In this document: in pieces, positions 27,374-36,202 of the stretch
Position numbering within the stretch: position 1 is the stretch's first letter
Layout: every line of letters starts with the position of its first letter
Assembly: GCF_015319355.1 (NCBI RefSeq)
Contig: NZ_JADILU010000002.1
Span: 496,001 to 560,000 of the forward strand
From: Psychroserpens luteus
GTDB lineage: Bacteria > Bacteroidota > Bacteroidia > Flavobacteriales > Flavobacteriaceae
Direction: 5' to 3'
Length of the DNA stretch: 64,000 nucleotides
The notes under the pieces: generated by a model
The model's input: the letters and a program-made list of their open reading frames with translations, nothing else
The model's database searches: none
Told to the model about the DNA's origin: nothing
Position numbers and translations under genes: made by a program

Positions 27374-27715
27374 ATGAAACAGATTAAATACAGCTTGATA
27401 ATGATCAGTCTTTGTATACTCACATCATGTTATACAGTTAGATTAAGAAGTGTAAACGGAACTCCACAACCTGATCCATTTTCAGACAGAGATGACTATT
27501 ATAGAGGAATGGCAGTTGTTGAAATAGATACAGTCATTAATATGAAACTTACTTCAAAAGATTTTACGTATCTCATTAAGGAAAGTGATAATTGTGAATC
27601 TGGCAAATTAAATATTGTTGAGTATCGCAATACGTTTGGAGGCGTATTACTTAGTGCGATAACTTTTGGGAGAAAAAGAAAAGTAAAAATAAAGTATGTG
27701 TGTGAAAAACCTTAA
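27374..27715 (+). CDS. Small lipoprotein, possibly Bor-like
   Basis: 113 residues, signal peptide with lipobox LTSC (Cys19). The C-terminal half has the layout of the phage/Bor lipoprotein family: a Cys, a strand, then GGVLLSAITFGRKRKVKIKYVC with the closing Cys, suggesting a disulfide. The resemblance is weak. It is the first gene of a tight block (11 nt to the oxidase). In that place it could be an immunity or anchoring protein for the VgrG/PAAR products, but the sequence does not show this. Confidence 0.5.
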   Translation: MKQIKYSLIMISLCILTSCYTVRLRSVNGTPQPDPFSDRDDYYRGMAVVEIDTVINMKLTSKDFTYLIKESDNCESGKLNIVEYRNTFGGVLLSAITFGRKRKVKIKYVCEKP

Positions 27716-27726
27716 ACTTAATTATT

Positions 27727-29286
27727 ATGGCAACTACAAAATCAAAACAATTAAATGAGTGGGATACTTTACATAACAATGGCCCATTTCCTTTAAAAGT
27801 TTTATACCAAACCAAATTAGAAGGCGAACGAATAATGCCAAAAAAAATCGATCGTTATAATGATGTAGCTCTTGAAATCCAAAAATTAATAAAAGAAGCA
27901 AAAGATGCAAATGAAGGTTTTCGTGCGTATGGTTCTGCTTGGTCTATGAATAATATTGCAAGCCAAAAAGACCGAATGCATTTCAACGGATTCATGAACA
28001 TATCAATGCCTATTCATTCGAGCAATTGCCATCAAGAGAGTACGTATGATCCCACCAATTTATTTTTATTTGAGTGCGGAAATACCATTAAAGAAATCTC
28101 AGAAACTCTAGCTGAAAATGGCAAATCGCTTAAAACAAGTGGTGCCAGCAACGGACAAACAATCGCAGGTTGTATCTCAACAGGTGTTCATGGTTCGGCT
28201 CTTGATGTTGGAGCAGTACAAGATTATGTCGTAGGTTTAAATCTCATTATTGGACCAGGTAAAGACGATATTGTATATATAGAACCTAAATCTAAACCCG
28301 GTTTAAATGATGATTTTATTAAGACTTTAAACTCAAGAATTATAAGAGATGATGATTTGTTTTATGCTGCTTTAGTTGGGTTAGGAAGTTTTGGTTTTAT
28401 TCATGGTATCGTCATAAATGCAGAGCCTGTTTATCTTATAAAAAGGTATGTAAAAAAAATAAAGAAAAGCTTAGCGTTTGAACTTGCTAATACCATGGAT
28501 TTCAAAAATTCGAGTTTTATAATTCCCGGAGAAACAGACGCTCAAGGTAAAGGAAACAGGCCTTATCATTATAAAGTATTTATAAACCAATACAGCAATG
28601 AACCAGATTGTGTAGTGGAAATTATGTATAAGAAACCATACAAATCATCTTATCCAGATCCATTTCCAATTATCAAAGAATCGTTATACCGAGATTTAAT
28701 AAATCTCTTTGTAAAATTAGCCGAAAACTTCCCAAAGAGTATTCCTTGGTTGGTCAAACGGTTAGGCACTACAATTTTACCAGAAGTCAATGAAGAAACG
28801 ACAGGAATGCTTAAAGAAATTTTTTGGGATGCACCTTATCAAGGTCCAGCATTTGCTTGTTCATTTGGAATAGACCATAAACATTCAGAAAAAGCCATGC
28901 AACTTCTTGGCAACCTAACCAGAGATGAAGGACCAATACCAGGAATATTTGCATTACGCTTTGTAAAGCAAACCAAAGCGACGATTGGTTTTACCAAATT
29001 TCCAATTACCTGCATGATTGAAATAGATGGTGTGCTTTGGAAAAAAACAAGAAAAATAATGAGTTTAGAAGAGTATTCTAGACGCATGATAGAAGTATTA
29101 AAATCAAACAATATTCCTTTCACCATTCATTGGGGAAAAAGTAATGATTGGGGATTTCCAGATTTGGTGAGTCATATGTATGGTAATGAAGCAGAAAAAT
29201 GGAAAGAACAACGAAAAAAACTACTATCAAATGAAATGCAAAATTTATTTTCAAATGAGTTTTTAAGAACGATTAACTTAGATTAA
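27727..29286 (+). CDS. FAD-linked oxidase, sugar-1,4-lactone-oxidase type
   Basis: 519 residues, no signal peptide. The PCMH-type FAD-binding domain (about 45-235) shows GFRAYGSAWSMNNIA, LFECGNTIKEISETL and the flavin-contact string SNGQTIAGCISTGVHG. The C-terminal part holds HWGKSNDW, the conserved HWGK of the D-arabinono/L-gulono-lactone oxidase (ALO) domain. These enzymes oxidise sugar lactones or alcohols with O2, giving H2O2. Unusually, it sits between a lipoprotein and VgrG/PAAR genes (13 nt before VgrG), which raises the possibility that it is a delivered or co-regulated enzyme. Confidence 0.85.
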   Translation: MATTKSKQLNEWDTLHNNGPFPLKVLYQTKLEGERIMPKKIDRYNDVALEIQKLIKEAKDANEGFRAYGSAWSMNNIASQKDRMHFNGFMNISMPIHSSNCHQESTYDPTNLFLFECGNTIKEISETLAENGKSLKTSGASNGQTIAGCISTGVHGSALDVGAVQDYVVGLNLIIGPGKDDIVYIEPKSKPGLNDDFIKTLNSRIIRDDDLFYAALVGLGSFGFIHGIVINAEPVYLIKRYVKKIKKSLAFELANTMDFKNSSFIIPGETDAQGKGNRPYHYKVFINQYSNEPDCVVEIMYKKPYKSSYPDPFPIIKESLYRDLINLFVKLAENFPKSIPWLVKRLGTTILPEVNEETTGMLKEIFWDAPYQGPAFACSFGIDHKHSEKAMQLLGNLTRDEGPIPGIFALRFVKQTKATIGFTKFPITCMIEIDGVLWKKTRKIMSLEEYSRRMIEVLKSNNIPFTIHWGKSNDWGFPDLVSHMYGNEAEKWKEQRKKLLSNEMQNLFSNEFLRTINLD

Positions 29287-29299
29287 TAACAATTACGAT

Positions 29300-31051
29300 A
29301 TGGCAGAAACACTTCATCAACCAAAGGGCATCATTAGTTTTCAAATTAAGATAAATGGTTCAAATATTAGAGATATTGTTAAAGTTAAAAACATAGCAAT
29401 CACAATGGAAGTCAATAAAATTGCTTCTGCAACTATTGTGATTCAAGAAGATTTTGGTAAGATAGATTCAAGTGAGGCTTTCAGTAATAGTGAAAGTAAT
29501 GACTTTATTCCAGGAAACGATATAGAAATTGCTCTAGGGTACAATAGTAAAAACGAAAGTGTTTTTAAAGGCATTATTGTAACTCAGCAAATTAAATCTA
29601 AAGAAGACAATTTCCAGCTTATTGTAATATGCCACGACAAAGCTATAAAGCTGACTAAAAGTAAGCACAATACTTTATTTCAAGATCTGCAAGATGCAGA
29701 TGTTTTAAAAAGTATTGCTGGTGCACACGCTCTAAAGCTTGACATAGATAGTACGTCCATAAAACATCCTGTTTTAATGCAGTATAACTGTAATGATTGG
29801 GATTATCTTATTTCAAGAGCTGAAGCCAATAATATGCTAGTCTATAATTATCAAAATAAACTAAGTATAAAAAATATTGACTTCAATATAAAACCAGAAT
29901 ACGCTTTTAAAGTTGGTGAGAATGTGATTGAATTTGATTTAAAATTAGAAAGTGAACACCTGTCAACAGCTTATAATATGACATCATGGAATTCTAAAAC
30001 TCAAGACCTTGAAAAAAGCACTGTAATCTCTAATAAAACTTTAAAACAAGGCAATATAACTTCCAAAAAGCTCTCTGAAGTTATGGATACCACTACAAAT
30101 ATGTATTCACCTGCTGCACTTCATAAAGATGAAATGAAACTTTTACTCGAGTCCAAACAATGTAAAGCAGAACTTTCAAAATTTCAAGGCAACATCAAAA
30201 TTGTAGGATCTTCTAAGATTATTGCTGGCGATTTTGTTGAGTTTTCAAATTTCAGTAAGCGTTATAATGGTAATGCTTTTATTTCAAAAGTAGTACACAG
30301 TTTAGAAGATGGTGATTGGTTTACTGAGTTAACCGTAGGTAAAAAAGAAGATTTTCAAACATCAAAATTATTGCCAGCATTAACAGGCACTCAAATAGCT
30401 AAGGTGAAACAAATTCATCAAGATCCTGAGGATAATTATCGCGTTTTAGTGAGCATACCAGCCAATGACGATATGAACATTTGGGCAAGAATTTCAATTC
30501 CTTATGCCTCAGCAAATGCAGGATTCTTTTTCTTTCCAGAAGTAGGAGATGAAGTACTACTGTCGTTCATGAATAATGATCCAGGGTTTCCCATTATTAC
30601 AGGATCTTTGTATAGCGCTAAGAATAAACCCAGAGAGACACCTAATGAAACAAATCAATTCAAATCTATTTATTCTAAATCAGGCATAGAGATAAAATTT
30701 GATGATGTAGATGAAATTCTAACGATTCAAACACCAGGAAACAATACAATTCTACTTGATGATAAAAATAGAAAGATTAGCATAAAAGATAGATATGATA
30801 ATGCAATTATTATGGATGAGACAGGGATTGTACTTAAATCATCAAAAGACATAAATATAGAAGCTATGGGAAACATAAACATTGACGCCAATTCTAAATT
30901 AAAAATGAAAGTAAAAGGAGATGCCACTTTAGAAGCAACTAATATTATGCAAAAAGCAAGAACTGAATTTAAAGCCAATGGTAGTGCTTCCGCAGAAATA
31001 TCTGCTGACGGACAAACAACCGTAAAAGGCGCCATAGTAATGATCAATTAA
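29300..31051 (+). CDS. VgrG-like spike protein
   Basis: 583 residues. The N-terminal part (about 1-350) is the gp27-like/phage late-control-D-like hub: ISFQIKINGSNI, FKGIIVTQQIKSK, MQYNCNDWDYLISRAEANNMLVY. Residues about 370-455 are the gp5-like OB domain (AKVKQIHQDPEDNYRVLVSIP, FFFPEVGDEVLLSF, PGFPIITGSLY), and the rest is a beta-helical needle with repeated INIDANSKLKMKVKGD-type units. VgrG trimers tip T6SS and related contractile systems. No sheath, tube, baseplate or ClpV gene is in the window, so it is an orphan that must use machinery encoded elsewhere. Confidence 0.9.
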   Translation: MAETLHQPKGIISFQIKINGSNIRDIVKVKNIAITMEVNKIASATIVIQEDFGKIDSSEAFSNSESNDFIPGNDIEIALGYNSKNESVFKGIIVTQQIKSKEDNFQLIVICHDKAIKLTKSKHNTLFQDLQDADVLKSIAGAHALKLDIDSTSIKHPVLMQYNCNDWDYLISRAEANNMLVYNYQNKLSIKNIDFNIKPEYAFKVGENVIEFDLKLESEHLSTAYNMTSWNSKTQDLEKSTVISNKTLKQGNITSKKLSEVMDTTTNMYSPAALHKDEMKLLLESKQCKAELSKFQGNIKIVGSSKIIAGDFVEFSNFSKRYNGNAFISKVVHSLEDGDWFTELTVGKKEDFQTSKLLPALTGTQIAKVKQIHQDPEDNYRVLVSIPANDDMNIWARISIPYASANAGFFFFPEVGDEVLLSFMNNDPGFPIITGSLYSAKNKPRETPNETNQFKSIYSKSGIEIKFDDVDEILTIQTPGNNTILLDDKNRKISIKDRYDNAIIMDETGIVLKSSKDINIEAMGNINIDANSKLKMKVKGDATLEATNIMQKARTEFKANGSASAEISADGQTTVKGAIVMIN

Positions 31052-31062
31052 AACTAAAAGAG

Positions 31063-31359
31063 ATGCCACAAGCAGCAAGATTAACAGATATGCACATTTG
31101 TCCAATGCAAACACCTGGTGTAGTCCCAATACCACATGTTGGAGGACCAATTGTTGGGCCAGGAGCACCTACCGTTTTAATTGGCGGAATGCCTGCAGCA
31201 GTATTAGGAGATCATTGTGTTTGTGTTGGTCCGCCAGATGCTATCATAAAAGGTTCTGCAACCGTAATGATAGGAGGAAGACCAGCAGCAAGAATGGGAG
31301 ATTCTACAGCGCATGGAGGCACTATAATTAGTGGATGCCCAGTTGTAATTATTGGTTAA
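31063..31359 (+). CDS. PAAR-domain spike-tip protein
   Basis: 98 residues, entirely a PAAR domain: PQAARLTDMHICP, VGGPIVGPGAPTVLIGGMPAAV, ATVMIGGRPAARMGDSTAHGG and a final ISGCPVVIIG. PAAR proteins sharpen the VgrG tip and bind a metal through His/Cys residues (H14, C16, H53 and C55-type positions are visible). It follows the VgrG gene by 11 nt. There is no C-terminal toxin extension. It converges with a barrel gene on the minus strand. Confidence 0.93.
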   Translation: MPQAARLTDMHICPMQTPGVVPIPHVGGPIVGPGAPTVLIGGMPAAVLGDHCVCVGPPDAIIKGSATVMIGGRPAARMGDSTAHGGTIISGCPVVIIG

Positions 31360-31446
31360 TACGGAAATTTTATAACTAGAATAATGGTTTTAGTTGAGAT
31401 TAAGATTTGATAAGTCATACATTCTAAAACAACGAGATCAAATACA

Positions 31447-32334
31447 TTATAGGTCTTCGGTAGTCATAGAATTATTTTTTTTAGCCGAACATTTAAAATG
31501 ATAAGTAATCCCAAAATTAATTCCGAATGAAGAATAAGGTACCTTTTGCGCCAGTTTTTTTGATGGATCTGTATTGGTATTAGATAGATTATCAACATAC
31601 GTTGTTTTTTTAACATAGCCAGCAGGCAAGTTGTCTAATGTATAGAAACCACTTACAGCAACATTTCCATCTGGTAAAACAATATCAGTATTAAATTGAG
31701 AAATTTCAGAATCCTTTCGTTTTAAACTAATTCCATAATATTCTGCTTCTACAAAAATGCTAAAATTAGAATTCAGTTCATATTTGTAACCAAGAGCAGC
31801 AGCAAAACCTAACGGAAATTGTCCGTGAAAATCTTCTTTATAATTGGTTTCAGAATAAGATCCCAAAGGGACACCAAAAGCATCAGCTTCTTCTTGTGAA
31901 AAAACAGATTTTTGATACACTACAGCTTCAGTTTTACCACCTACTTTAATTAAAGCACCAAAACGACCATAAATATTATTGGTAAATTTATAAACTACAG
32001 AAGCCGAAGCTCCAAAAGCACGAGCTCTGGCAATAGCATCTGTCTCATTATTTGGTAAACTAACTTTAGATGCGGTTTGATCAGTACCATGTAAATAACC
32101 CAATCCTATATCAACACCAAAAGAGTCATTAAAAAAATAAGTACCTCTTAATTGAAAATTAAAACCCTCACCATAACTACCATAATCATTTTCTGTTTCA
32201 TCTACGTTGATCGTTTCTCCTAGTTTCATTTCAGCACTCCCTAAAGAATATCCAGAATTAACCGAAATTTGAAATTGAGCATAAGACGTTGCACTTATTA
32301 AAAAGGCAGTTAACATTATAAATAAATGTTTCAT
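31447..32334 (-). CDS. Outer membrane beta-barrel protein
   Basis: 295 residues, signal peptide (1-19, ATSYAQ). The body has the alternating strands of an OmpA-like or porin-like barrel: FQLRGTYFFNDSFGVDIGLGYLHG, GASASVVYKFTNNIYGRFGALIKVGG, FAAALGYKYELNSNFSIFVEAEYYG, FGINFGITYHF. The C-terminus carries a short polar tail. It lies alone on the minus strand between the PAAR gene and the Ig/isoprenoid operon; whether it works with either is unknown. Confidence 0.75.
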   Translation of the reverse strand: MKHLFIMLTAFLISATSYAQFQISVNSGYSLGSAEMKLGETINVDETENDYGSYGEGFNFQLRGTYFFNDSFGVDIGLGYLHGTDQTASKVSLPNNETDAIARARAFGASASVVYKFTNNIYGRFGALIKVGGKTEAVVYQKSVFSQEEADAFGVPLGSYSETNYKEDFHGQFPLGFAAALGYKYELNSNFSIFVEAEYYGISLKRKDSEISQFNTDIVLPDGNVAVSGFYTLDNLPAGYVKKTTYVDNLSNTNTDPSKKLAQKVPYSSFGINFGITYHFKCSAKKNNSMTTEDL

Positions 32335-32850
32335 AACTAATAATTTTAAATTTATATTTTCATAAAATGATTAAAAACAGGGTGTTTTTATGAGTCTTTA
32401 GAGGGATCCGTTTCTTAAAAATACTTTTTAATTTATCTAAATAATATCACAAATTACAATAGACAGTAAATGTATTTTAATAAGGTTTGGTTAGACCATA
32501 TTAAAGGTAAAGATTCTTAACCTAACACGATAAATCAAATTACTTTTTTTTTTAAATTTTCTTCTGAAATATTAATTATTGTAAGCTTTCGCTTGAGGTT
32601 CACTAAATCCTTGAAAGATTAATTGATGCATAACGCTTTTTACATATGACGATGTCAGATAAAAAATGAAATATTTATATTAGGATTGTTCTTACATAGC
32701 TAATAATAACTTGTGTTTAAATTTAGATAAAATTTAAGATATCTAATTGAAATTAATCATAAATAACTGATATTGAGTAAAATAAATCGATTAAAAAAAG
32801 TTTTGCATTTGTTTTTTTTGTATTTTTATTAGACACAAAATATTTTTATT
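32335..32850. other. 516-nt divergent intergenic region
   Basis: Separates the barrel gene from the seven-gene operon beginning at 32851, so it should contain both promoters. I find no ORF with coding character, no strong terminator and no clear dyad; there are T-runs near 32544 and 32811. No promoter box fits well enough to name. Confidence 0.5.
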
Positions 32851-33348
32851 ATGAGTATGCCATCAATTCCAACAACTTTTACTCACAATTTAAAACCGCA
32901 AGACATATTTGATATAGAGTCTAAAATTGAAGGCGGTTTAGACACCAATTTATCAGGTAATTTTACTGCTACCCATGCTGGTGCTATTGAAACAAAAGTG
33001 AGTGGTAAATTAGAAACTGATAATGTTTTAAAACTAACAGGCGATCCCAAAGCACCTGTAAGTACAGACAGTAAAATTGAAATTTTAAATCTCCCAAGAT
33101 TTACATTAGAAGACATTAAAGATTTAATGAAAGTAAGGGTTCGTATCCCAAATTATTCTAATGTATGTCTAAGAGTACTTGGTGTAGAATTAATGAGTGT
33201 CTGTATGGGTGGAGAAAGTCAAGTGATTACAGAACCTTACAGACCTAATACTGCAGAACAATGTTTGACCGATGAATGTTGTGCACCAGATACCAGACCA
33301 TTTCCTGAAGGGAAACCACAAAAAAAAGCGTCAGCTAAAAAACAATAA
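32851..33348 (+). CDS. Unrecognised cytoplasmic protein with C-terminal Cys cluster
   Basis: 165 residues, no signal peptide, no family recognised. Residues about 20-85 are polar and beta-prone (GNFTATHAGAIETKVSGKLE), 90-130 look like a small mixed fold (LPRFTLEDIKDLMKVRVRIPN), and then follows a Cys-rich stretch QCLTDECCAPD before a basic tail (PQKKASAKKQ). Three Cys within seven residues suggest metal or disulfide chemistry. It is the first gene of a compact operon of seven genes (32851-38701, gaps or overlaps of 3-17 nt) that ends in two isoprenoid enzymes. Confidence 0.65.
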   Translation: MSMPSIPTTFTHNLKPQDIFDIESKIEGGLDTNLSGNFTATHAGAIETKVSGKLETDNVLKLTGDPKAPVSTDSKIEILNLPRFTLEDIKDLMKVRVRIPNYSNVCLRVLGVELMSVCMGGESQVITEPYRPNTAEQCLTDECCAPDTRPFPEGKPQKKASAKKQ

Positions 33349-33365
33349 TTAAATACTAAGGAATT

Positions 33366-34172
33366 ATGATTACTATAACTTCCGAAAATTCTCAGGAGAA
33401 AATTAAAATTGTAGAAAAAGAAATTATTCTTAATGGTTCGCCTAGTAATCTCAACGGACATATCCAGCTCGTAAATCAGCAAAAAGAGGTCTTACGTGTT
33501 AAAACGTTGGCGCTTGTAGATAAAAATAATAAAAGAACTAATACAGTTAACGGTTCAGATTTTATTCGTGTGTCTGCCAGATTAAATCCTGGAGAACAAA
33601 AGTTAATGTCTATAAATCACACGCTACCTTCAATAACACCTCCAGGAACATATGAACACTATATGATGATAGGCAGTCAAATGCATAAAGTGAAAATGAT
33701 TGTGCAACCTACATTAGATATTGTAATAAATCCTAGCACATTTACCTTTTTAGACAGCACTCCAGGAAAAAAACATACCGCAGTCTTAACACTTACCAAT
33801 ACTGGAAACATCCCTTTTCAAGTCCCTGTTTTAAAGCATGGTGCTTTATTAGATATGGATTTAATGTGTCGCGCTTTTGGAATGGGTTTTAGAGAAAAAG
33901 GAGTAGAGGGTTTTATGTCGTCTTTAGATGAAGTATCTAAAAATGTGAAATCGCATTTAACAGACTGGGTTTCTGTTTCTGTAGATGAATTTGGTCAAAT
34001 TGTACAGCCTGGAGAATCCATAATTGTTCATGCTAATTTTATAACTCCTAAAAATGCGGATGCTAAAAATGATTATGAAGGGGATTTCAGATTTTGGAAT
34101 AAAGAAATCTCAATCATTATAAAATCTCATATCGAAAACATTAAAACTAAAGGCAATGGAAAAGCAAAATGA
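33366..34172 (+). CDS. Unrecognised protein with two Ig-like beta-sandwich regions
   Basis: 268 residues, no signal peptide. Two stretches look like Ig-like domains of the ASH/MSP or transglutaminase-C type: residues about 12-118 (LNPGEQKLMSINHTLPSITPPGTYEHYMMIG) and 120-250, with VINPSTFTFLDSTPGKKHTAVLTLTNTGNIPFQVPV (core only) and IVQPGESIIVHANFITP. 'LNPGE..' and 'pPG.Y' are typical edge strands. A helical insert (about 160-205) interrupts the second domain. It overlaps the next gene by 17 nt. The function is unknown; it shares the Ig-like theme with the next three proteins. Confidence 0.65.
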   Translation: MITITSENSQEKIKIVEKEIILNGSPSNLNGHIQLVNQQKEVLRVKTLALVDKNNKRTNTVNGSDFIRVSARLNPGEQKLMSINHTLPSITPPGTYEHYMMIGSQMHKVKMIVQPTLDIVINPSTFTFLDSTPGKKHTAVLTLTNTGNIPFQVPVLKHGALLDMDLMCRAFGMGFREKGVEGFMSSLDEVSKNVKSHLTDWVSVSVDEFGQIVQPGESIIVHANFITPKNADAKNDYEGDFRFWNKEISIIIKSHIENIKTKGNGKAK

Positions 34173-34839
34173 ATCTTCTTTACAGAAAACACTTATCGAT
34201 AACTTTCAAAGTATGTCAAAGCTGTCTGTAAATACTATGCAACCATTATTTAAAAACATGGTTGAGACTGCATCAAATCTAAATAATTCGATTTTAGAAG
34301 GCAAAATACCGAGTTTAGATTTATCCTCTTTTCAAATTAATAAAAAAAGTAACTGTTGTCCACCAGTAACAGAATGTCCTCCACAATGTATTGCTTCAAT
34401 TTCAAGAGAAGCTAGAAGTGATGAGCGTATTATTGTTCCGTTTTTGATAAAAAACACCTGTTCTACTCAAAAAACATATCGCGTTGGTGTTAGAGAATTA
34501 AAAAATCTTGATGGCCAATTAGCACCAAACCAACTTTTTTTAAATAAAACCGCTGTGACTTTAGCTCCAGGAGCAAGAGAAAATATTTTAATGTCTTTAG
34601 ATTTAAGCAATTTTAGCAATGGAAGTACCTATGAAGCAGAAATTGTGATTAGAGAAAAAGAAATTAATCAAAATATTTGCTTCACGCTTTATGTTAATGA
34701 TCATACACCAATCACTGTTTCTCCCTATAACGAAAACCAATACAAACAAAAATGGTTGAATTGGCAATCCCATTTTTATTGCGATCCACCAAAATATAGA
34801 GATGGCATAAACACAGATTTTACGCACAATAATTCTTAA
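34156..34839 (+). CDS. Unrecognised protein: helical N-terminus plus Cys-rich linker and Ig-like domain
   Basis: 227 residues, no signal peptide. Residues 1-55 are amphipathic helix (SLQKTLIDNFQSMSKLSVNT), reminiscent of phasin-type helices. A Cys/Pro linker follows (NCCPPVTECPPQC, about 66-78), then an Ig-like sandwich (about 80-185) with RIIVPFLIKNTCSTQKTYRV, VTLAPGARENILMSLDLSNF and TYEAEIVIREKE. The tail is Trp/Tyr-rich (QKWLNWQSHFYC). It is one of three successive genes with the same helix-plus-Ig-like plan. No activity can be assigned. Confidence 0.65.
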   Translation: MEKQNESSLQKTLIDNFQSMSKLSVNTMQPLFKNMVETASNLNNSILEGKIPSLDLSSFQINKKSNCCPPVTECPPQCIASISREARSDERIIVPFLIKNTCSTQKTYRVGVRELKNLDGQLAPNQLFLNKTAVTLAPGARENILMSLDLSNFSNGSTYEAEIVIREKEINQNICFTLYVNDHTPITVSPYNENQYKQKWLNWQSHFYCDPPKYRDGINTDFTHNNS

Positions 34840-34853
34840 TATCAACCAAAGTT

Positions 34854-35516
34854 ATGAGTGAAAAGCAAGATGAAATTGCTAACGACTTTAAAGATATTGT
34901 AAAGAAAATAGTAGAAATTAATACACAATATTTTAAAGAAGGGTCCAATTTAGTTAATCAGATAGGTAATTCAGGGAAACAAAATAAAACGATTAATCCG
35001 TTTCAACCAGAGCTTCTTACTGGAGCAATTACTGCGTTAACTAAACTCAATATAAATCATTATAAAAACGTAGTTGATTTAGGTTTTGAATTTACTAAAA
35101 AGATGATAAATAATGATTTTAAAGACCATAATGATACTGAAGTTGCTACTAAAGACAGCAAAGTAAAACCTTCCTTTATTTTAAAAGAAACCGTTGTTGT
35201 TGGAAGTCGTGTTGTACTACAATTTGTATTGGATAATACTAAAAAAGAAGAAGCCACGTGTACTTTTAAAAATTTAGAGTTCATAAATGATAAAGAACCA
35301 AAGAACACTCAAAATTTTAAAACCACATTTACACCACAAGCATTTAATATAAAATCTGGTGAATCACAAACCATAAAAATAGAAGTCAAAATAGGAGCGA
35401 AGGTAAAACCGGGTAATTACCAAAGTAAAGTTGAAATACTTGGTTTTGAAGCAGCTCATTTTCTTATTAATTTAAGTGTTATAAAAAAACCGACTAAAAC
35501 CAATATTAATGAGTAA
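34854..35516 (+). CDS. Unrecognised protein: helical N-terminus plus Ig-like domain
   Basis: 220 residues, no signal peptide. The N-terminal 95 residues are predicted helical and amphipathic (DEIANDFKDIVKKIVEINTQ, LNINHYKNVVDLGFEFTKKM), close in feel to phasins or granule-associated proteins. Residues about 105-210 form an Ig-like sandwich (VVVGSRVVLQFVLDNTKKEE, IKSGESQTIKIEVKIGAKVK, PGNYQSKVEI). It overlaps the following gene by 8 nt. The same plan is seen in the genes before and after, so the three are probably ancient duplicates. Confidence 0.65.
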   Translation: MSEKQDEIANDFKDIVKKIVEINTQYFKEGSNLVNQIGNSGKQNKTINPFQPELLTGAITALTKLNINHYKNVVDLGFEFTKKMINNDFKDHNDTEVATKDSKVKPSFILKETVVVGSRVVLQFVLDNTKKEEATCTFKNLEFINDKEPKNTQNFKTTFTPQAFNIKSGESQTIKIEVKIGAKVKPGNYQSKVEILGFEAAHFLINLSVIKKPTKTNINE

Positions 35517-36198
35517 TAAGAAAAAAGAGACGTTTAGAAAAACTCTAACCGACGATTTTTTAAATGCTATCAAAAATGAAGAGCTCGTAAGCGGAGCACA
35601 GAAGGTAATAAATTCCGCAGTAAATGTCTTAGAAGAAGAAATTGCAGCAGGAATACTAGCTGCAAAAAAAATTGAAAAAAAGATTCTAGACGTTGATGAT
35701 ATCAGGAACGATCCCGACGATTTAATGAATCGTATTAGAAGAGATACTCACGAAGCAGTCGATCTTTTTTTAGATGCAATTACAGCACTTTCAAAACAGG
35801 TTAGTGCTCTAACTGCAACTGCCGATAAAGAAAATAAAGCCAAAAATCAACCCGTTTCTAAAACTAAAACAGAAGGTACAGTAACGCTTTTAAAAACAGA
35901 ATCCCCTTTAAAACCAGGTCAATCAGAGGTTTTTAAATTCGTTCTATTTGAAAATTCTGAACAAATAACAAAAATCAAGTTTCAAAAATCCCATTTATTA
36001 GGTCCTAACAATCAAATTATAAATTCGAGAGCTTTAAAAATAAGTCCAGAAACTATTAATTTAAAACCTAATGAAGAGGTCGAAATTAGTATTCAATTAA
36101 AACTTCCTAAAAATGCATTACCAGGTCATTACAACGCGTTTATTCATGATGAAGACAATAGTATTGTTAATATCCTTCTTAAGGTTGAAATAATATAA
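35509..36198 (+). CDS. Unrecognised protein: helical N-terminus plus Ig-like domain
   Basis: 229 residues, no signal peptide. Helices over 1-115 (TLTDDFLNAIKNEELVSGAQ, NVLEEEIAAGILAAKKIEKK, AVDLFLDAITALSKQVSALT), a Lys-rich linker (about 116-130), then an Ig-like domain (about 130-229) with KPGQSEVFKFVLFENSEQ, NLKPNEEVEISIQLKLPKNA and PGHYNAFIHDED. It is the last of the helix-plus-Ig trio and ends 4 nt before the polyprenyl synthase gene, so it is clearly co-transcribed with the isoprenoid enzymes. Confidence 0.65.
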   Translation: MSNKKKETFRKTLTDDFLNAIKNEELVSGAQKVINSAVNVLEEEIAAGILAAKKIEKKILDVDDIRNDPDDLMNRIRRDTHEAVDLFLDAITALSKQVSALTATADKENKAKNQPVSKTKTEGTVTLLKTESPLKPGQSEVFKFVLFENSEQITKIKFQKSHLLGPNNQIINSRALKISPETINLKPNEEVEISIQLKLPKNALPGHYNAFIHDEDNSIVNILLKVEII

Positions 36199-36202
36199 AA
36201 CG

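Noticed and set aside
30727-31168. Reverse-strand open frames under vgrG and the PAAR gene
   Set aside because: Hydrophobic antisense shadows of repetitive coding sequence, with no own signals.
32578-32630. CTTTC...GAAAG partial hairpin in the gap before 32851
   Set aside because: Five-base arms over 20 nt in AT-rich DNA are expected by chance.
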